Positions 8,854-18,379 are shown, numbered from the stretch's first letter. The stretch is 64,000 nt of DNA from Enterovibrio baiacu (GCF_004120195.1 NZ_SCHN01000007.1:62001-126000), one strand, 5' to 3'. Notes: a model not told the origin generated them from the letters alone. Numbers and translations: made by a program.

Positions 8854-9741
8854 TCATTGTGCGTTTTTAGGTTTTCGCGTTTCCCAGTGAGTGATGAAGA
8901 ACACTGCACCAATAATGATGGCGGCACCTAACCAGAGTCGCCCTGGTGGTACCCAGCCAAACACAAGGAAACCAAAGAGTACGTTCAATGGCAGTTTGGC
9001 GTGGTCAAAAGGCTGCACGAAGGAAGCGTCTGCAACCGCATAGGCTTTAGCGATTGCCCACTGAGCCAATGCCGTGAAAAGCCCTGCTCCAATCAGCATG
9101 CCCCATACGAGGTTGCCTGTTGGCATTGTCCAGTCAGGGACGGCAAGCAGTATGTTGAAAGGGGTGATCAGTAGCAGAAGGTAAACCACCATGGTGGTTG
9201 GGCTGTCGTGATGGGACAGCTTCTTCACCATCAATGAGTAGGTCGCCCAAAAGAATGCCGCACCAACTGGCAACAAGGTCGCCCAGCTAAAGTTATCCCC
9301 CCAAGGTTCCAAAATGATCATGGCCCCAACAAAACCACTGATGGTCGCAAACCATCGCGCAGGCCCGACACGCTCACCGAGGAACAATCCTGAACCAATG
9401 GTGGCGAATAAAGGGGAAGTCATAAGCAGGGCTATGCCTTGCCAAATTGGAACGGGGTAGGCAAGCGCCCAAAGCCAAAGCTGAATGCCAATCACGGAGA
9501 AAAACACACGTAAGCAGTGCATGCCTAAGTGTTCTGTATTCAACGCGTTTCGGATGCCCATGCTTCTCAGCCATGGCACCATGACCACCAATGCGATGAA
9601 ATATTGGATAAAGGCAACCGTCGTTGAAGGAAGCTGCATTTTGAAGCTGACGTACTGTGCAATGCTGTTCACCATGGCAAAGCAGATACCAGCGGTTAGC
9701 ATCCAAGTCGCGCCGAGAATGGGGTTATGTGGTTGGCTCAT
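8854..9741 (-). CDS. EamA/DMT-family inner membrane transporter
   Basis: The 295-residue protein has ten hydrophobic segments in two repeated halves of five, the layout of the drug/metabolite transporter superfamily. Typical features are the GATWMLTAGICFAMVN start and the second-repeat segment beginning AAFFWATYSLMVKKL. Members export small metabolites such as amino acids or nucleobases. The substrate cannot be told. It is monocistronic, between purT and cdd, and has its own terminator. Confidence 0.8.
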   Translation of the reverse strand: MSQPHNPILGATWMLTAGICFAMVNSIAQYVSFKMQLPSTTVAFIQYFIALVVMVPWLRSMGIRNALNTEHLGMHCLRVFFSVIGIQLWLWALAYPVPIWQGIALLMTSPLFATIGSGLFLGERVGPARWFATISGFVGAMIILEPWGDNFSWATLLPVGAAFFWATYSLMVKKLSHHDSPTTMVVYLLLLITPFNILLAVPDWTMPTGNLVWGMLIGAGLFTALAQWAIAKAYAVADASFVQPFDHAKLPLNVLFGFLVFGWVPPGRLWLGAAIIIGAVFFITHWETRKPKNAQ

Positions 9742-9812
9742 GCGTATGTCTAAATTTGGATAAGTGACGGTGATAGTAGCGAATATTTTGCGAAGGGAAA
9801 GTGTTAATAACG

Positions 9813-9838
9813 AAAACGCCGGAGATCTCCGGCGTTTT
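9813..9838 (-). terminator. Palindromic terminator after cdd
   Basis: A perfect 26-nt palindrome, AAAACGCCGGAGA followed by its reverse complement, lies 37 bp beyond the cdd stop and is flanked by T-rich sequence on the minus strand. Confidence 0.8.
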
Positions 9839-9874
9839 GCTGCAATCTTGATGCTTATTCCATCAAGCTATGGA

Positions 9875-10762
9875 CTAGATGGCTAAATAACTCAGAGGAA
9901 TATCTGGGTTTAGCGCTTCTATCATGCCTTGCGTGTCTTGCAGGTAACTGATGCTGCTGTTTGCATTCTCAACCAGCATCACTTCTTCGATCTCTTTTTG
10001 TGCCACATCCGCAAGGTTCATGGCAATCAATGCCACTTGAAGCGGCGGCAAACTCGGGTTGAATGCAGCATTCTCTGCGTACATGCCTGAGAAGACTTGG
10101 CCGCTTTTATCACGGATGGCAACACCACAGAAGTTATTGGTGTAAGGCGCATGGCTCATGTTTGCGGCAAGGATCGCCGCATTGGTCATTGGGCAGGTGT
10201 CATCCGCAGAAAGGCCATGGCTTTTCGTTGCAAGCAGTGGTTCATTGATACCTAAATCTGACGGGCCGAAAGGCTCTGGCAAATAGCTGTGAAGTGATTG
10301 TGCTTCACGTTGTGGCAATTGCACTTCGAGATGTTCAGCGCCATTCAGTTCATTCATAAACTGACGACAGTGACCGCATGGGCTGTAGTTAATGGTGATG
10401 TCTTTGAGGGACGTTTCACCCTTAATCCACGCATGGCTGATCGCTGATTGTTCCGCGTGTACAGATTGGTTGAGTTGAACGCCTTCAAACTCCATGTTGG
10501 CACCAAAGTACAAACGACCAGAATTGCCACGCGCAATGGCACCGACGTAGAACTTTGAAATAGGTGCAATGGAATAGGCGGCAGCAATGGGTAACAAGGC
10601 AACGCGCAGATCCGCATCGGATAAACCGCTTAGGCTTTTCAGAGAATCAAACGCATCAGCACTGATGGTCGCATCAAATTGCGGGGCATTGGCAATTTCT
10701 AACATCGCCTCGTTAAGAGGTGCAGGCAAAGCATGAATTGCTTCTAAAACACTGGCTCGCAT
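9875..10762 (-). CDS. cdd: Cytidine deaminase
   Basis: This is the 295-residue two-domain form found in enterics, deaminating cytidine and deoxycytidine to uridine forms. The N-terminal catalytic domain carries the HAEQ motif (catalytic Glu, zinc His) and SPCGHCRQ with the two zinc cysteines. The C-terminal domain is the non-catalytic duplicate. I chose the ATG at 10762, preceded by GGAG at a good spacing; a longer frame reaches 10885 but the extra residues do not match the family and run into the regulatory site. yohK and yohJ lie just upstream on the same strand, as in E. coli. Confidence 0.95.
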   Translation of the reverse strand: MRASVLEAIHALPAPLNEAMLEIANAPQFDATISADAFDSLKSLSGLSDADLRVALLPIAAAYSIAPISKFYVGAIARGNSGRLYFGANMEFEGVQLNQSVHAEQSAISHAWIKGETSLKDITINYSPCGHCRQFMNELNGAEHLEVQLPQREAQSLHSYLPEPFGPSDLGINEPLLATKSHGLSADDTCPMTNAAILAANMSHAPYTNNFCGVAIRDKSGQVFSGMYAENAAFNPSLPPLQVALIAMNLADVAQKEIEEVMLVENANSSISYLQDTQGMIEALNPDIPLSYLAI

Positions 10763-10821
10763 GTCGGCTCCGTGTGTTGTCTTATGGGCGACTATTGTAG
10801 TAGACAATTGCAGAATGTTAA

Positions 10822-10837
10822 TGTGATCAGTGTCACT
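10822..10837 (-). promoter_or_regulatory. CRP-like site upstream of cdd
   Basis: TGTGATCAGTGTCACT matches TGTGA-N6-TCACA at nine of ten defined bases. It lies 60 bp upstream of the cdd start. In E. coli cdd is controlled by CRP with CytR, so this site is well placed. Confidence 0.7.
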
Positions 10838-10912
10838 TAAATATTGCAACGCATGTTGTAATTGCACTGATTGGAGTGACATCACATGTTCACGATTGCA
10901 TTTGATCTGGCA

Positions 10913-11602
10913 CTACTTCGTGATGAAATCCAATGCAATCATCATGAGGTGGAAAACCAAAGGTGCCAGTAATGCCGTGAAAATGCCGCAGATCACCAAG
11001 GCTAACGAGCTAATCGCGCCTTCTTGGTAATTCGATTCCGCGGCTTTTGCTGTACCAATAGCGTGAGATACCGCGCCAATGGATAACCCGCGTGCCAACG
11101 GTGATTTGATCTTCAGCACATTCAACAACGGATAGCCGATGAGTGCACCAAATAACCCTGCCACAACAACCAAAGCTGCCGAAACAGCAGGTATGCCGCC
11201 AATTTGCTCTGCTGTGCTTAAAGCGAAAGGGGTCGAAATGGATTTTGGCAGAACCGACGCTGCGATTTGCGCATTCCCTCCGACAAGCAACGCAAACGTG
11301 GTGCCGATGATCATGGAAGCGATACTGGCGCAGGCACACGCCATCAAAATGATGCGCCAATGGCGTCTGATCAAATGTAACTGCTCATACAGTGGATAAG
11401 CCAGCGCGATAACCGCAGGCCCCAGCATCAGATGAATAGGTTGGTTTTCGGCAAAGTAGGTGTGGTAAGTATTGCCCGTGTAAAACACAGCAGGCATGAG
11501 CACCATCAAGCTGAGTAGCAACGGATTGCAAAGAGGGTGGTTCACTTTCAGGGCAATCTTACGTGCGATGAGATAGACCACGATGGTCGCGATAAACCAC
11601 AT
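10913..11602 (-). CDS. yohK: LrgB/CidB-family membrane protein (YohK)
   Basis: The 229-residue polytopic protein has about seven hydrophobic segments and typical family stretches PKSISTPFALS and GAVSHAIGTAKA. It pairs with the LrgA/YohJ gene upstream through a TAATG overlap at 11602. LrgA/LrgB systems were first described as antiholin-like. In several bacteria they act in uptake or release of small metabolites such as pyruvate or glycolate, and in E. coli the YohJK pair has been linked to cytidine. The neighbouring cdd fits the nucleoside link. Confidence 0.88.
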   Translation of the reverse strand: MWFIATIVVYLIARKIALKVNHPLCNPLLLSLMVLMPAVFYTGNTYHTYFAENQPIHLMLGPAVIALAYPLYEQLHLIRRHWRIILMACACASIASMIIGTTFALLVGGNAQIAASVLPKSISTPFALSTAEQIGGIPAVSAALVVVAGLFGALIGYPLLNVLKIKSPLARGLSIGAVSHAIGTAKAAESNYQEGAISSLALVICGIFTALLAPLVFHLMMIALDFITK

Positions 11603-11949
11603 TACTTGCTCTCCCCTTGGTGTTTATCGATCACTTTCGCCATCACGATCAAGACGATAAGGGAACTGACGAGGGTTGAGCCAAGTAAAGGCAAAGACTG
11701 GGAGAACAAAAGATCAAAGTGATCCATCAGCCCCATACTGGCTGGAATAAAGAAAAGCGGCATGAAGGTGATGAGCAAGGTACAGGCATCTTTCACCCAT
11801 CTTGCAGGCACTATCCCCGTGGTGAGGCTAAGAAACAGCAATAGCATGCTGATGATGCTGCTGGGTATCGGGAGTGGAATAAGTTGGGCAAGAAAGTTAC
11901 CAAGGAAGTAAAAAAACGCGATAAGCGCAAAACCCAAAACATATTTCAC
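11602..11949 (-). CDS. yohJ: LrgA/CidA-family membrane protein (YohJ)
   Basis: The 115-residue protein has four hydrophobic segments and the family core beginning GNFLAQLIPLPIPSSIISM. It starts at GTG (11949) and its TAA stop overlaps the yohK start codon by one base, indicating translational coupling. Its partner is YohK, and the pair precedes cdd in the same order as in enterics. Confidence 0.88.
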   Translation of the reverse strand: MKYVLGFALIAFFYFLGNFLAQLIPLPIPSSIISMLLLFLSLTTGIVPARWVKDACTLLITFMPLFFIPASMGLMDHFDLLFSQSLPLLGSTLVSSLIVLIVMAKVIDKHQGESK

Positions 11950-12109
11950 GACGAAGACCTAACGGTGACAAGAACCCCACCATTTTAAGCCAAATGGACG
12001 ACATCAACCAGAAAACCTTTAAAGGTTGGTCTTCGTAAAAATGAAAACACTGCTTCCGTTAAAGTAACGAGAAACAGCGTTCGCGTGGTATGACGTAGAG
12101 ATCGTTGTA

Positions 12110-12622
12110 CTAGATCATGTACAGATAAGCACCAATCGATAGCGTGAGTGCAGCGATGGCGCTTACCACTATTCTTGGCATGTAGGATGCTTTTGCAGGC
12201 TGTTCGAGCATGGGTTCGTCGATATAAATATCAAGCACATCGGGCGTCGAGGGGTCTGGCACAGGTTCGGCTTCGCGCTGATACGTTTTCTGAGGCAATG
12301 AGATGCGATAACCATGATCACCGACCACATCAAGGGGCAACACTTTATGGCCTTGGTGGTAGGACTTTGAGAGCAATGAGCACAAGGTATTTTGATGCTG
12401 AGAGAACGATGAGTCGGGAAGGGACGTCGCCGTGTACAAAACACGTGCAGAGATCACCTCGCCGGCATGGTAGCACAGCATTTCAAGCAGACGGCATTCT
12501 TCGTATGTCAGCGTTGTTACCGCGCTATCTCTCCAATATAACGAGCGACTCTCTGGCTCGAAATCAACCTCTGGGAACCGATAGCATCGGCTGTTTACCT
12601 TTGTGACCATTTCTTCATCCAT
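12110..12622 (-). CDS. ToxR/CadC-like winged-helix protein with a C-terminal membrane anchor
   Basis: The 170-residue product has an N-terminal OmpR-type winged helix (residues about 8-110, with LTYEECRLLEMLCYHAGEVIS and a VVGDHGYRIS wing) and an acidic Pro-rich linker. One membrane helix (about residues 147-169) ends the protein almost immediately. It therefore resembles ToxR but lacks a periplasmic sensor domain. It may act as a membrane-held regulator that depends on a partner or on lipid or pH cues. No target is evident. It could also start at the ATG at 12610. Confidence 0.72.
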   Translation of the reverse strand: MDEEMVTKVNSRCYRFPEVDFEPESRSLYWRDSAVTTLTYEECRLLEMLCYHAGEVISARVLYTATSLPDSSFSQHQNTLCSLLSKSYHQGHKVLPLDVVGDHGYRISLPQKTYQREAEPVPDPSTPDVLDIYIDEPMLEQPAKASYMPRIVVSAIAALTLSIGAYLYMI

Positions 12623-12745
12623 ACTGCAATTGCCTTATACAAAAGTGTGGACGCAATTCACGAAATATCAAATGTAACACAGCCGATTTTACACGGTTTT
12701 TTAAAGGTACGTCGGACGGTAACTCGTCGTTTTTAAAGAAAAATG

Positions 12746-14182
12746 CTAGGACACAAGGGATTCGACGTAATGATAGACCGACTTGAGTATCGTCATTTTT
12801 TTCGCATCATTTTGATGCTCTTCTGCCAACGCTTCGAGGTTAGCCATGTAACCCGGTAAATGGGTTTCGAAAAAATCACGACGATGCAAATGCCACTGTT
12901 TCTGTTCTGCATCCGTCAATGTGTTTGGATAGTGACGGGCACGGTAACGGAACAGCAAGGGTTTAATGCGCGCATCTGCCACTTGGATATCCAGCCCCGC
13001 CAAGTTTTCAGGTTTGGTTTGGCGAATAATGTCCATGGTTGAGCGATCGGAGGGTGAGAAGAAGCCGTCGTAAAGTGCAGTATCAACATTGCGTGCGCGC
13101 TCGTACTCGGGTTTGTCCGCATAAAGTGCAATCAGTTTCTCGCGCACATCAGGCCTTGCTTGTAACTTCTTCAAGTTTTCCAAACATTGCTGCCTATCAA
13201 TGCCTAAGCGCTCTGCATCTTCAGGGCGAAGGGTTTTGGCTTCCGCAAGGACAGGGCACTTATTTATGTGGATCAGTTTGATTGGCGCGGGCAGTTCGTC
13301 CGGTGCAAGATCAGCATGGCGCGTGTACAAACGCTCTCTAAGGGCGTCTGTATCGAGATCAAACAGCGGCGATGGGTCACGACCCAAATCCACAGCGATA
13401 ACCGCATTCTTGTTATCTGGGTGCCATGCAATAGGCACAATCCAGCTGGTGTTTCCGCGTTCCGTCCCAAACATGCCTGAAACATGCACAAGCGGCTTCA
13501 TCGACACAACGTCTATCAGCGGCGTGAGTTTGTTCTTGTTACGGTAGGTATACAGGTAATCAAACAGCCTTGGTTGCGCGGATTTGAGCTTCTTCGCCAT
13601 TTCGATGGTGGCGATCACGTCAGCCATTGCATCGTGCGCATTGGCGTGTTCAATGCCGTTCGCGACAGACAAATGTTCCAGCTTAAAGCTGGTGAAGCCC
13701 TCATCATTCTCAGGCCATTCAATCCCATCAGGGCGAAGGGCATAGCAAGCGCGCATTGCATCCAGCAAATCCCAGCGTGAGTTGCCGTTTTGCCAACTCC
13801 AGCCATACGGGTCGAAGAAGTTGCGGTACAAGGTGTAGCGTGAGACTTCATCATCAAAACGGATGTTGTTGTAACCCACTGCACAGGTGCCTGGCATGGC
13901 CAATTGCTCGTGGATCTTCGCAATAAATTCAGGCTCTGGCAGGCCACGGCTCACTGCTGTTTGTGGCGTGATGCCAGTAATTAAGCAGGCTTCGGGATTT
14001 GGCAAATAATCATTGGGTGGCTGACAATAGATAACCAAAGGTTCGCCAATGATATTGAAATCTTGGTCGGTTCTTACGCCTGCAAACTGACAAGGTCTGT
14101 CGAGAGCAGGGCTAACGCCAAAGGTTTCATAGTCGAAGAAGAAAAATGTAGATTCGCTGCCGTTTGCCACTGTGTTATCCAA
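12746..14182 (-). CDS. sbcB: Exodeoxyribonuclease I
   Basis: The 478-residue enzyme degrades single-stranded DNA from 3' to 5' in recombination and mismatch repair. Its N-terminal DnaQ-type exonuclease domain has the motif I acids in FFDYETFG (residues 16-23) and later Exo motifs YNNIRFDDE and HDAMADV, followed by the SH3-like and C-terminal domains of ExoI. The length is as in E. coli (475). It is monocistronic and divergent from the lipoprotein gene. Confidence 0.95.
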   Translation of the reverse strand: MDNTVANGSESTFFFFDYETFGVSPALDRPCQFAGVRTDQDFNIIGEPLVIYCQPPNDYLPNPEACLITGITPQTAVSRGLPEPEFIAKIHEQLAMPGTCAVGYNNIRFDDEVSRYTLYRNFFDPYGWSWQNGNSRWDLLDAMRACYALRPDGIEWPENDEGFTSFKLEHLSVANGIEHANAHDAMADVIATIEMAKKLKSAQPRLFDYLYTYRNKNKLTPLIDVVSMKPLVHVSGMFGTERGNTSWIVPIAWHPDNKNAVIAVDLGRDPSPLFDLDTDALRERLYTRHADLAPDELPAPIKLIHINKCPVLAEAKTLRPEDAERLGIDRQQCLENLKKLQARPDVREKLIALYADKPEYERARNVDTALYDGFFSPSDRSTMDIIRQTKPENLAGLDIQVADARIKPLLFRYRARHYPNTLTDAEQKQWHLHRRDFFETHLPGYMANLEALAEEHQNDAKKMTILKSVYHYVESLVS

Positions 14183-14390
14183 GGGATTGATAGACAGAAG
14201 GATGTTACCGCAAATTGCGTGACAAATCTCGGCTAAAACAGGATGAAAATAGCGGGTACAGAAGCATGAGCCCGTGTTGAAAGTAAGACAATGAAACCCG
14301 TGGATTTTCTTATTCTTAATGAAACCCTTTCGTTCTCATTCTGTAGTTGTCATGCGCCGTCACTTTTTCGCGTGTGTAGAAGGACTGATT

Positions 14391-15374
14391 ATGTACCGAC
14401 AGATCGTATTGCTCCCCGTCGCGGTGTTTACTCTCTTTGGCTGTTCAAGCGCGCCATCGCTCGATGCGTATTCTTCATTTGCCACCACAACAGAAAGCGT
14501 CTCTTCCGACATGACGGCCTATTTCTCCGAGTTTTCGACCGTGTCCGTTGAGCATCAATTGCATTCTGTGGCTGCAACCTACCAAGGCGCTCAGGCCGCT
14601 AAGTTGGAACCTGAAACCATCACTTTGATCTCTTCACCGTTTGAAGACAGAAAGCGTGCCAATGCCCTCACGCTTTACAAGTCGGCAGACGCGCTACGCA
14701 AGTATGCCGCTTCGCTCAACAGCCTTGCGAACGCAGTGAATGAAGACGATATAAAGCTCGCGTCCTCGCAAATGCTTTGGTCAATAAAGGGCATGTCAGA
14801 GCAATACAGCGAATACACAGGCAAATCGCTGGGCGATTATGAAAAGTACGGCTCGGAGGTGACGGCATTCATTTCCACACTGGGTACGTCTTATCTCAAT
14901 CGGGAAAAAGACAAAGCGCTACGTGAAATCATTATTCAAGCGGATGAGAGCGTGTCTTTGTTGATCGGCGAAATGGTGTCCGCATTGGAAAACGGCGGTG
15001 TCGTCGTGCTTTATCGCATTGCCAATGAAAGTGAGATTAATGACATGGTGTTGAATTATCGGAAGGTTGCGAAAGACCCTGATACGTCTTACCAAATGCG
15101 CCGAGATCTCGTGACATCTATCTATCAAAAATCGAAAGAAATGGATGCCTTTGAAGCGCGATCTCTGGTGACCATCAACGCACTGAAAGAAATAAAATCA
15201 ACGCACAACACCATGGCAACGGCGTTCGCGGAAGATGACATCAACAAGGACACCATCATGAACGCAGTGGGGCAGTTGAAGTATGCGCATGGCAGTTACC
15301 GTTCGCTGAATAAGCTGATTGAGAAGTGCACGGATGGTGTGACGCGCGTTGATAACGTGTTGACGTGTAAATAA
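14391..15374 (+). CDS. Predicted lipoprotein of unknown function
   Basis: The 327-residue protein starts MYRQIVLLPVAVFTLFGCSS, with a lipobox LFGC giving a lipidated Cys18. Residues SS after the Cys suggest outer membrane sorting. The mature part is helical and rich in Ala/Glu/Ser with heptad-like stretches and no recognised domain. I took the ATG at 14391 because AAGGA lies at a good distance; the reading frame is open further upstream but that extension buries the signal. It is followed after 20 bp by a small coiled-coil protein gene, likely in one operon ending at 15775. Confidence 0.72.
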   Translation: MYRQIVLLPVAVFTLFGCSSAPSLDAYSSFATTTESVSSDMTAYFSEFSTVSVEHQLHSVAATYQGAQAAKLEPETITLISSPFEDRKRANALTLYKSADALRKYAASLNSLANAVNEDDIKLASSQMLWSIKGMSEQYSEYTGKSLGDYEKYGSEVTAFISTLGTSYLNREKDKALREIIIQADESVSLLIGEMVSALENGGVVVLYRIANESEINDMVLNYRKVAKDPDTSYQMRRDLVTSIYQKSKEMDAFEARSLVTINALKEIKSTHNTMATAFAEDDINKDTIMNAVGQLKYAHGSYRSLNKLIEKCTDGVTRVDNVLTCK

Positions 15375-15394
15375 CCCGAAGTTGAGGAGCGACA

Positions 15395-15715
15395 ATGGCG
15401 ACGATTCGTGAAAACTTAGTCAATGCAATTAATGACCTCAACAAGTTATTGCTGATTGCGGAGACCGACGCGCAGCGTGCGCAAATTCGAATAGACAGGC
15501 TGGCGCTGTATCGGCAGCTAGAAGACGTGATTTTTGCCGAACTTAATCACCAAGACGAAGACGTAAAAGCGGCGCTTGAGGAAGTCGAATCGTTAGCGGG
15601 TTTGGCTGATGAGGCGAAGCGAGATATTCAGAAAATTGAAAAGCTGTTTAAGAAGGTGGCGAAAGCGGTGAAAGCCATTGAGAAAGCCGTTAAAGCCGCG
15701 GGAAAGGTCCTCTAG
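15395..15715 (+). CDS. Small helical coiled-coil protein with Lys/Ala amphipathic tail
   Basis: The 106-residue protein is almost entirely helical by composition. Residues 1-85 form an acidic coiled coil, and the tail from residue 84 is a repeated Lys-Ala-Val amphipathic helix, which could bind membranes or nucleic acid. It has no signal peptide. GAGGAG lies just upstream of the ATG. It is the second gene of a two-gene unit with the lipoprotein, and I do not recognise the family. Confidence 0.65.
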   Translation: MATIRENLVNAINDLNKLLLIAETDAQRAQIRIDRLALYRQLEDVIFAELNHQDEDVKAALEEVESLAGLADEAKRDIQKIEKLFKKVAKAVKAIEKAVKAAGKVL

Positions 15716-15745
15716 GGTCTTCTTCAACACAATCACGAGTGTCAG

Positions 15746-15775
15746 AACCCATGCTTTTGTCGGCATGGGTTTTTT
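15746..15775 (+). terminator. Terminator of the lipoprotein/coiled-coil operon
   Basis: The 9-bp stem AACCCATGC/GCATGGGTT is followed by TTTTTT on the plus strand. Confidence 0.88.
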
Positions 15776-15786
15776 ATCCGTTGCGC

Positions 15787-17079
15787 TTATTGATCCGCCA
15801 TCGTTGAGCGGTTGCGGCCACGACGTTTAGATTCGTACAGCGCTTTATCTGCACTTTTGTATGCCTTAGCAAAGGTGGTATCACGCACAAATACGCCACC
15901 GATTGATAACGTAATTGCCAGACCGGCAATGGATTCTTGCGCGACAGCTTTTCGAATGGTCTCGGCTTTCACACCCAGTTGGCAATGCGTCATGTTATTA
16001 AACAAGATAAAGAATTCATCGCCACCCCATCGAATCGCAATGTCTTCAGTGCGTATTTGCGTCAGGATGCGTTTGGCGCACTCTGAAATGATTTCATCGC
16101 CTTTATTGTGACCGTGCGTGTCGTTGATCTCTTTGAAGTGATCGATATCGACAATGAGCATGGCAAAGCGTGTCATTTTCTTCAGGCGTGGTTCGTAATA
16201 ATCACGTCGGAAAAAATTCGTCATTTCATCTTTTCTGATCGAACGCGTACGGCGGCGAAGCAGGCCGATGCTGAACTGATACAGAAACGCGATGATCAAA
16301 GAAGGCGCGACTGACGCTTCAAGCACTTTTAGGTAGTTCACGCCAATGTGCACCGGGTCTTTTTCAGAACAGATGAACAGAGCCTTTTTGGTGTACAAAC
16401 TGTATTCGGGGGTGCTTGTCAGACTGGTGTATTTGCTGTCGTTGTATCGCGCAATGCGTTTATCAATGTAAGACTCTTTGATATCAACAGCGACCAGTGC
16501 ACTTAATGATTGTTTGTTGTGGATCGGGAAATAAATGGTGCGCAGATGCTCTTGCGTGCCTTCTTCCACGTAGGAATCGGTCATGCGAATGTTACACCCA
16601 TAGAACTCTTGATAGGTGTTATCCAGCTTCTCGCGCTTGACGATGTTTTCGAGCACGTCATTTTCGTCGTATTGGCTGAAGGCTTGCTCATAACCCGTTC
16701 GCAATGGGTCAAAGAACGCATAGGTGTTTGGATTTTCAAAGACAGCAATCGTCCAAACGCTTTCAGGCGCACATGTTTGTAAACGTTTTCTTAAGCGTCG
16801 AATGCCTTCGGCGAGATCTTTGGTTTCAGCCTCATCACTGTGAACATACGTACTCACCGAGTCATCAACATAAATACCTTTTCGTAGCGTTGTTGAAGGT
16901 GCATTGTTGTAAAACGAACCAAAACGACGAATCGAGGTATACATTCGACCGTAGCTAGCGTTTAGGTCTTCGATCAGTTGTTGAACGTGTAATGCGTTGT
17001 AGGCACTGTAACCCGTCGACACAATTGCGAGCGAAAGTAGGCTAGCTTTTAGCAATGATAAGATCTTAATTTCTTTCAT
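15787..17079 (-). CDS. Membrane-bound diguanylate cyclase (GGDEF)
   Basis: The 430-residue enzyme has a first membrane helix near residues 8-28, a periplasmic sensor region to about 250, a second helix near 252-275, and a cytoplasmic GGDEF domain. The active motif GGDEF is intact at 352-356, with DIDHFKEINDTHGH before it. An RTED sequence at 343-346, five residues before GGDEF, is a product-inhibition I-site. It should make cyclic di-GMP from GTP under feedback control. The periplasmic domain is not of a type I can name. It is monocistronic. Confidence 0.92.
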   Translation of the reverse strand: MKEIKILSLLKASLLSLAIVSTGYSAYNALHVQQLIEDLNASYGRMYTSIRRFGSFYNNAPSTTLRKGIYVDDSVSTYVHSDEAETKDLAEGIRRLRKRLQTCAPESVWTIAVFENPNTYAFFDPLRTGYEQAFSQYDENDVLENIVKREKLDNTYQEFYGCNIRMTDSYVEEGTQEHLRTIYFPIHNKQSLSALVAVDIKESYIDKRIARYNDSKYTSLTSTPEYSLYTKKALFICSEKDPVHIGVNYLKVLEASVAPSLIIAFLYQFSIGLLRRRTRSIRKDEMTNFFRRDYYEPRLKKMTRFAMLIVDIDHFKEINDTHGHNKGDEIISECAKRILTQIRTEDIAIRWGGDEFFILFNNMTHCQLGVKAETIRKAVAQESIAGLAITLSIGGVFVRDTTFAKAYKSADKALYESKRRGRNRSTMADQ

Positions 17080-17391
17080 TTTCTCACGCAGATTGAGTCA
17101 ATTTAATTCTGATATGCAGATGCAACGTCAGTAACACGTGGCAATGGTGCTGCATACAGAGAGGGCGGATGAGTTTAACCCTTCTGCAATTGCCTTCAAC
17201 GAAAGGTTTTTATTGTGACGATGAAAATATCTTATTGTTGTCGTTGCTTCATACTTAACGTCAGTGTTTCATGTCGTGTAATTCATGCTGTCGCTGCAAT
17301 CGAATTGGCAAAGAAAAGGTCTATAACCCAACTATCTCATTATGCTCGATGATGAAGCGCATCAGCACATTCCACGTTTCAGGGAAGAAAT
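17080..17391. other. Divergent intergenic region
   Basis: This stretch separates the diguanylate cyclase and dioxygenase genes and must contain both promoters. I see no confident operator or RNA in it. Confidence 0.35.
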
Positions 17392-18237
17392 ATGCACGTT
17401 ACCCCGTTATCACAACACATCGGCGCGTTAATTGAAGGGATCGATCTTAACCAGTGCGACGAAAAAGAGTTCGCTTTTATATACCGCGCGTTTCTAGAAC
17501 ACAAAGTTATTTTCTTTCGTGACCAGTTCTTATCACCCAAGGCACAGCTCGCGTTAGCGGCGCGTTTCGGTGAGTTAGAAGCCCCGCATCCTTTTTTTCC
17601 TCATGCCGAGGGTTTTCCTCAAGTCAGCCTGATTGAAACAACCCGTGGGAATCCACCAGGTAAAAGTTTTTGGCATACCGACATGACGTGGCAAGACGCG
17701 CCACCGAAATGCTCTGTGCTGTCAGCACAACATTTGCCTGATAAAGGCGGGGATACCATCTGGGCCTCGATGGAAGCGGCGTATGATGCATTACCACGTC
17801 ATACGAAAGCCGCCATCACTCACGCGACAGCAACGCACGCGGTTCATGGTTTTTCTGGCAGCCGGTTTGACAGTGAAGATGACAGCGGCAATAGCCGTGT
17901 TGAAGGCATCACGAAAAACATCAACGCCGTGCATCACCCGCTGGTGGTTAAGCACCCCGAAACAGGAAAGCCTGCGCTTTACGTGAATGAGCAGTTTACC
18001 CGATTCATTGATAAGCATGATGAAGGCGACGCGTTGCCCGAACTGTCGGCGCTGTTTGAACACAGTCGCGGTGAAGCGTTTCAGGTACGTTTCCAATGGG
18101 AAGTAGGCAGCGTTGCGATTTGGGATAACCGTTGCACGCAGCATTTTGCGGTAACAGATTATGGAGATACCCCACGAAAGTTGCATCGTGTTGTCGTAAA
18201 AGGATCGATACCTGCAAGTTATGACGTTTTGGGCTAG
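17392..18237 (+). CDS. TauD/TfdA-family Fe(II)/2-oxoglutarate dioxygenase
   Basis: The 281-residue enzyme has the 2-His-1-carboxylate facial triad as WHTDMTW (H95, D97) and a distal His near 251 in CTQHFAVTDY, with the 2-oxoglutarate-binding Arg in RKLHRVV (262-266). Family members hydroxylate small acids such as taurine, alkylsulfates or 2,4-D and release sulfite or similar. The substrate is not shown by context; a peptide ABC importer follows but is not clearly cotranscribed. Confidence 0.88.
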   Translation: MHVTPLSQHIGALIEGIDLNQCDEKEFAFIYRAFLEHKVIFFRDQFLSPKAQLALAARFGELEAPHPFFPHAEGFPQVSLIETTRGNPPGKSFWHTDMTWQDAPPKCSVLSAQHLPDKGGDTIWASMEAAYDALPRHTKAAITHATATHAVHGFSGSRFDSEDDSGNSRVEGITKNINAVHHPLVVKHPETGKPALYVNEQFTRFIDKHDEGDALPELSALFEHSRGEAFQVRFQWEVGSVAIWDNRCTQHFAVTDYGDTPRKLHRVVVKGSIPASYDVLG

Positions 18238-18379
18238 CGACATTTTTCTAACAGTCAGAAAAATCGAAAGAAAGTGCACTACATTGAAAGGTATGCCTTT
18301 ATGTTTGAGGTATGCCTTTTTTGATGCTTTGTGAATAACACAATAAGTGACGCGGTCACTGAATAGAGAGGACGTTAAC

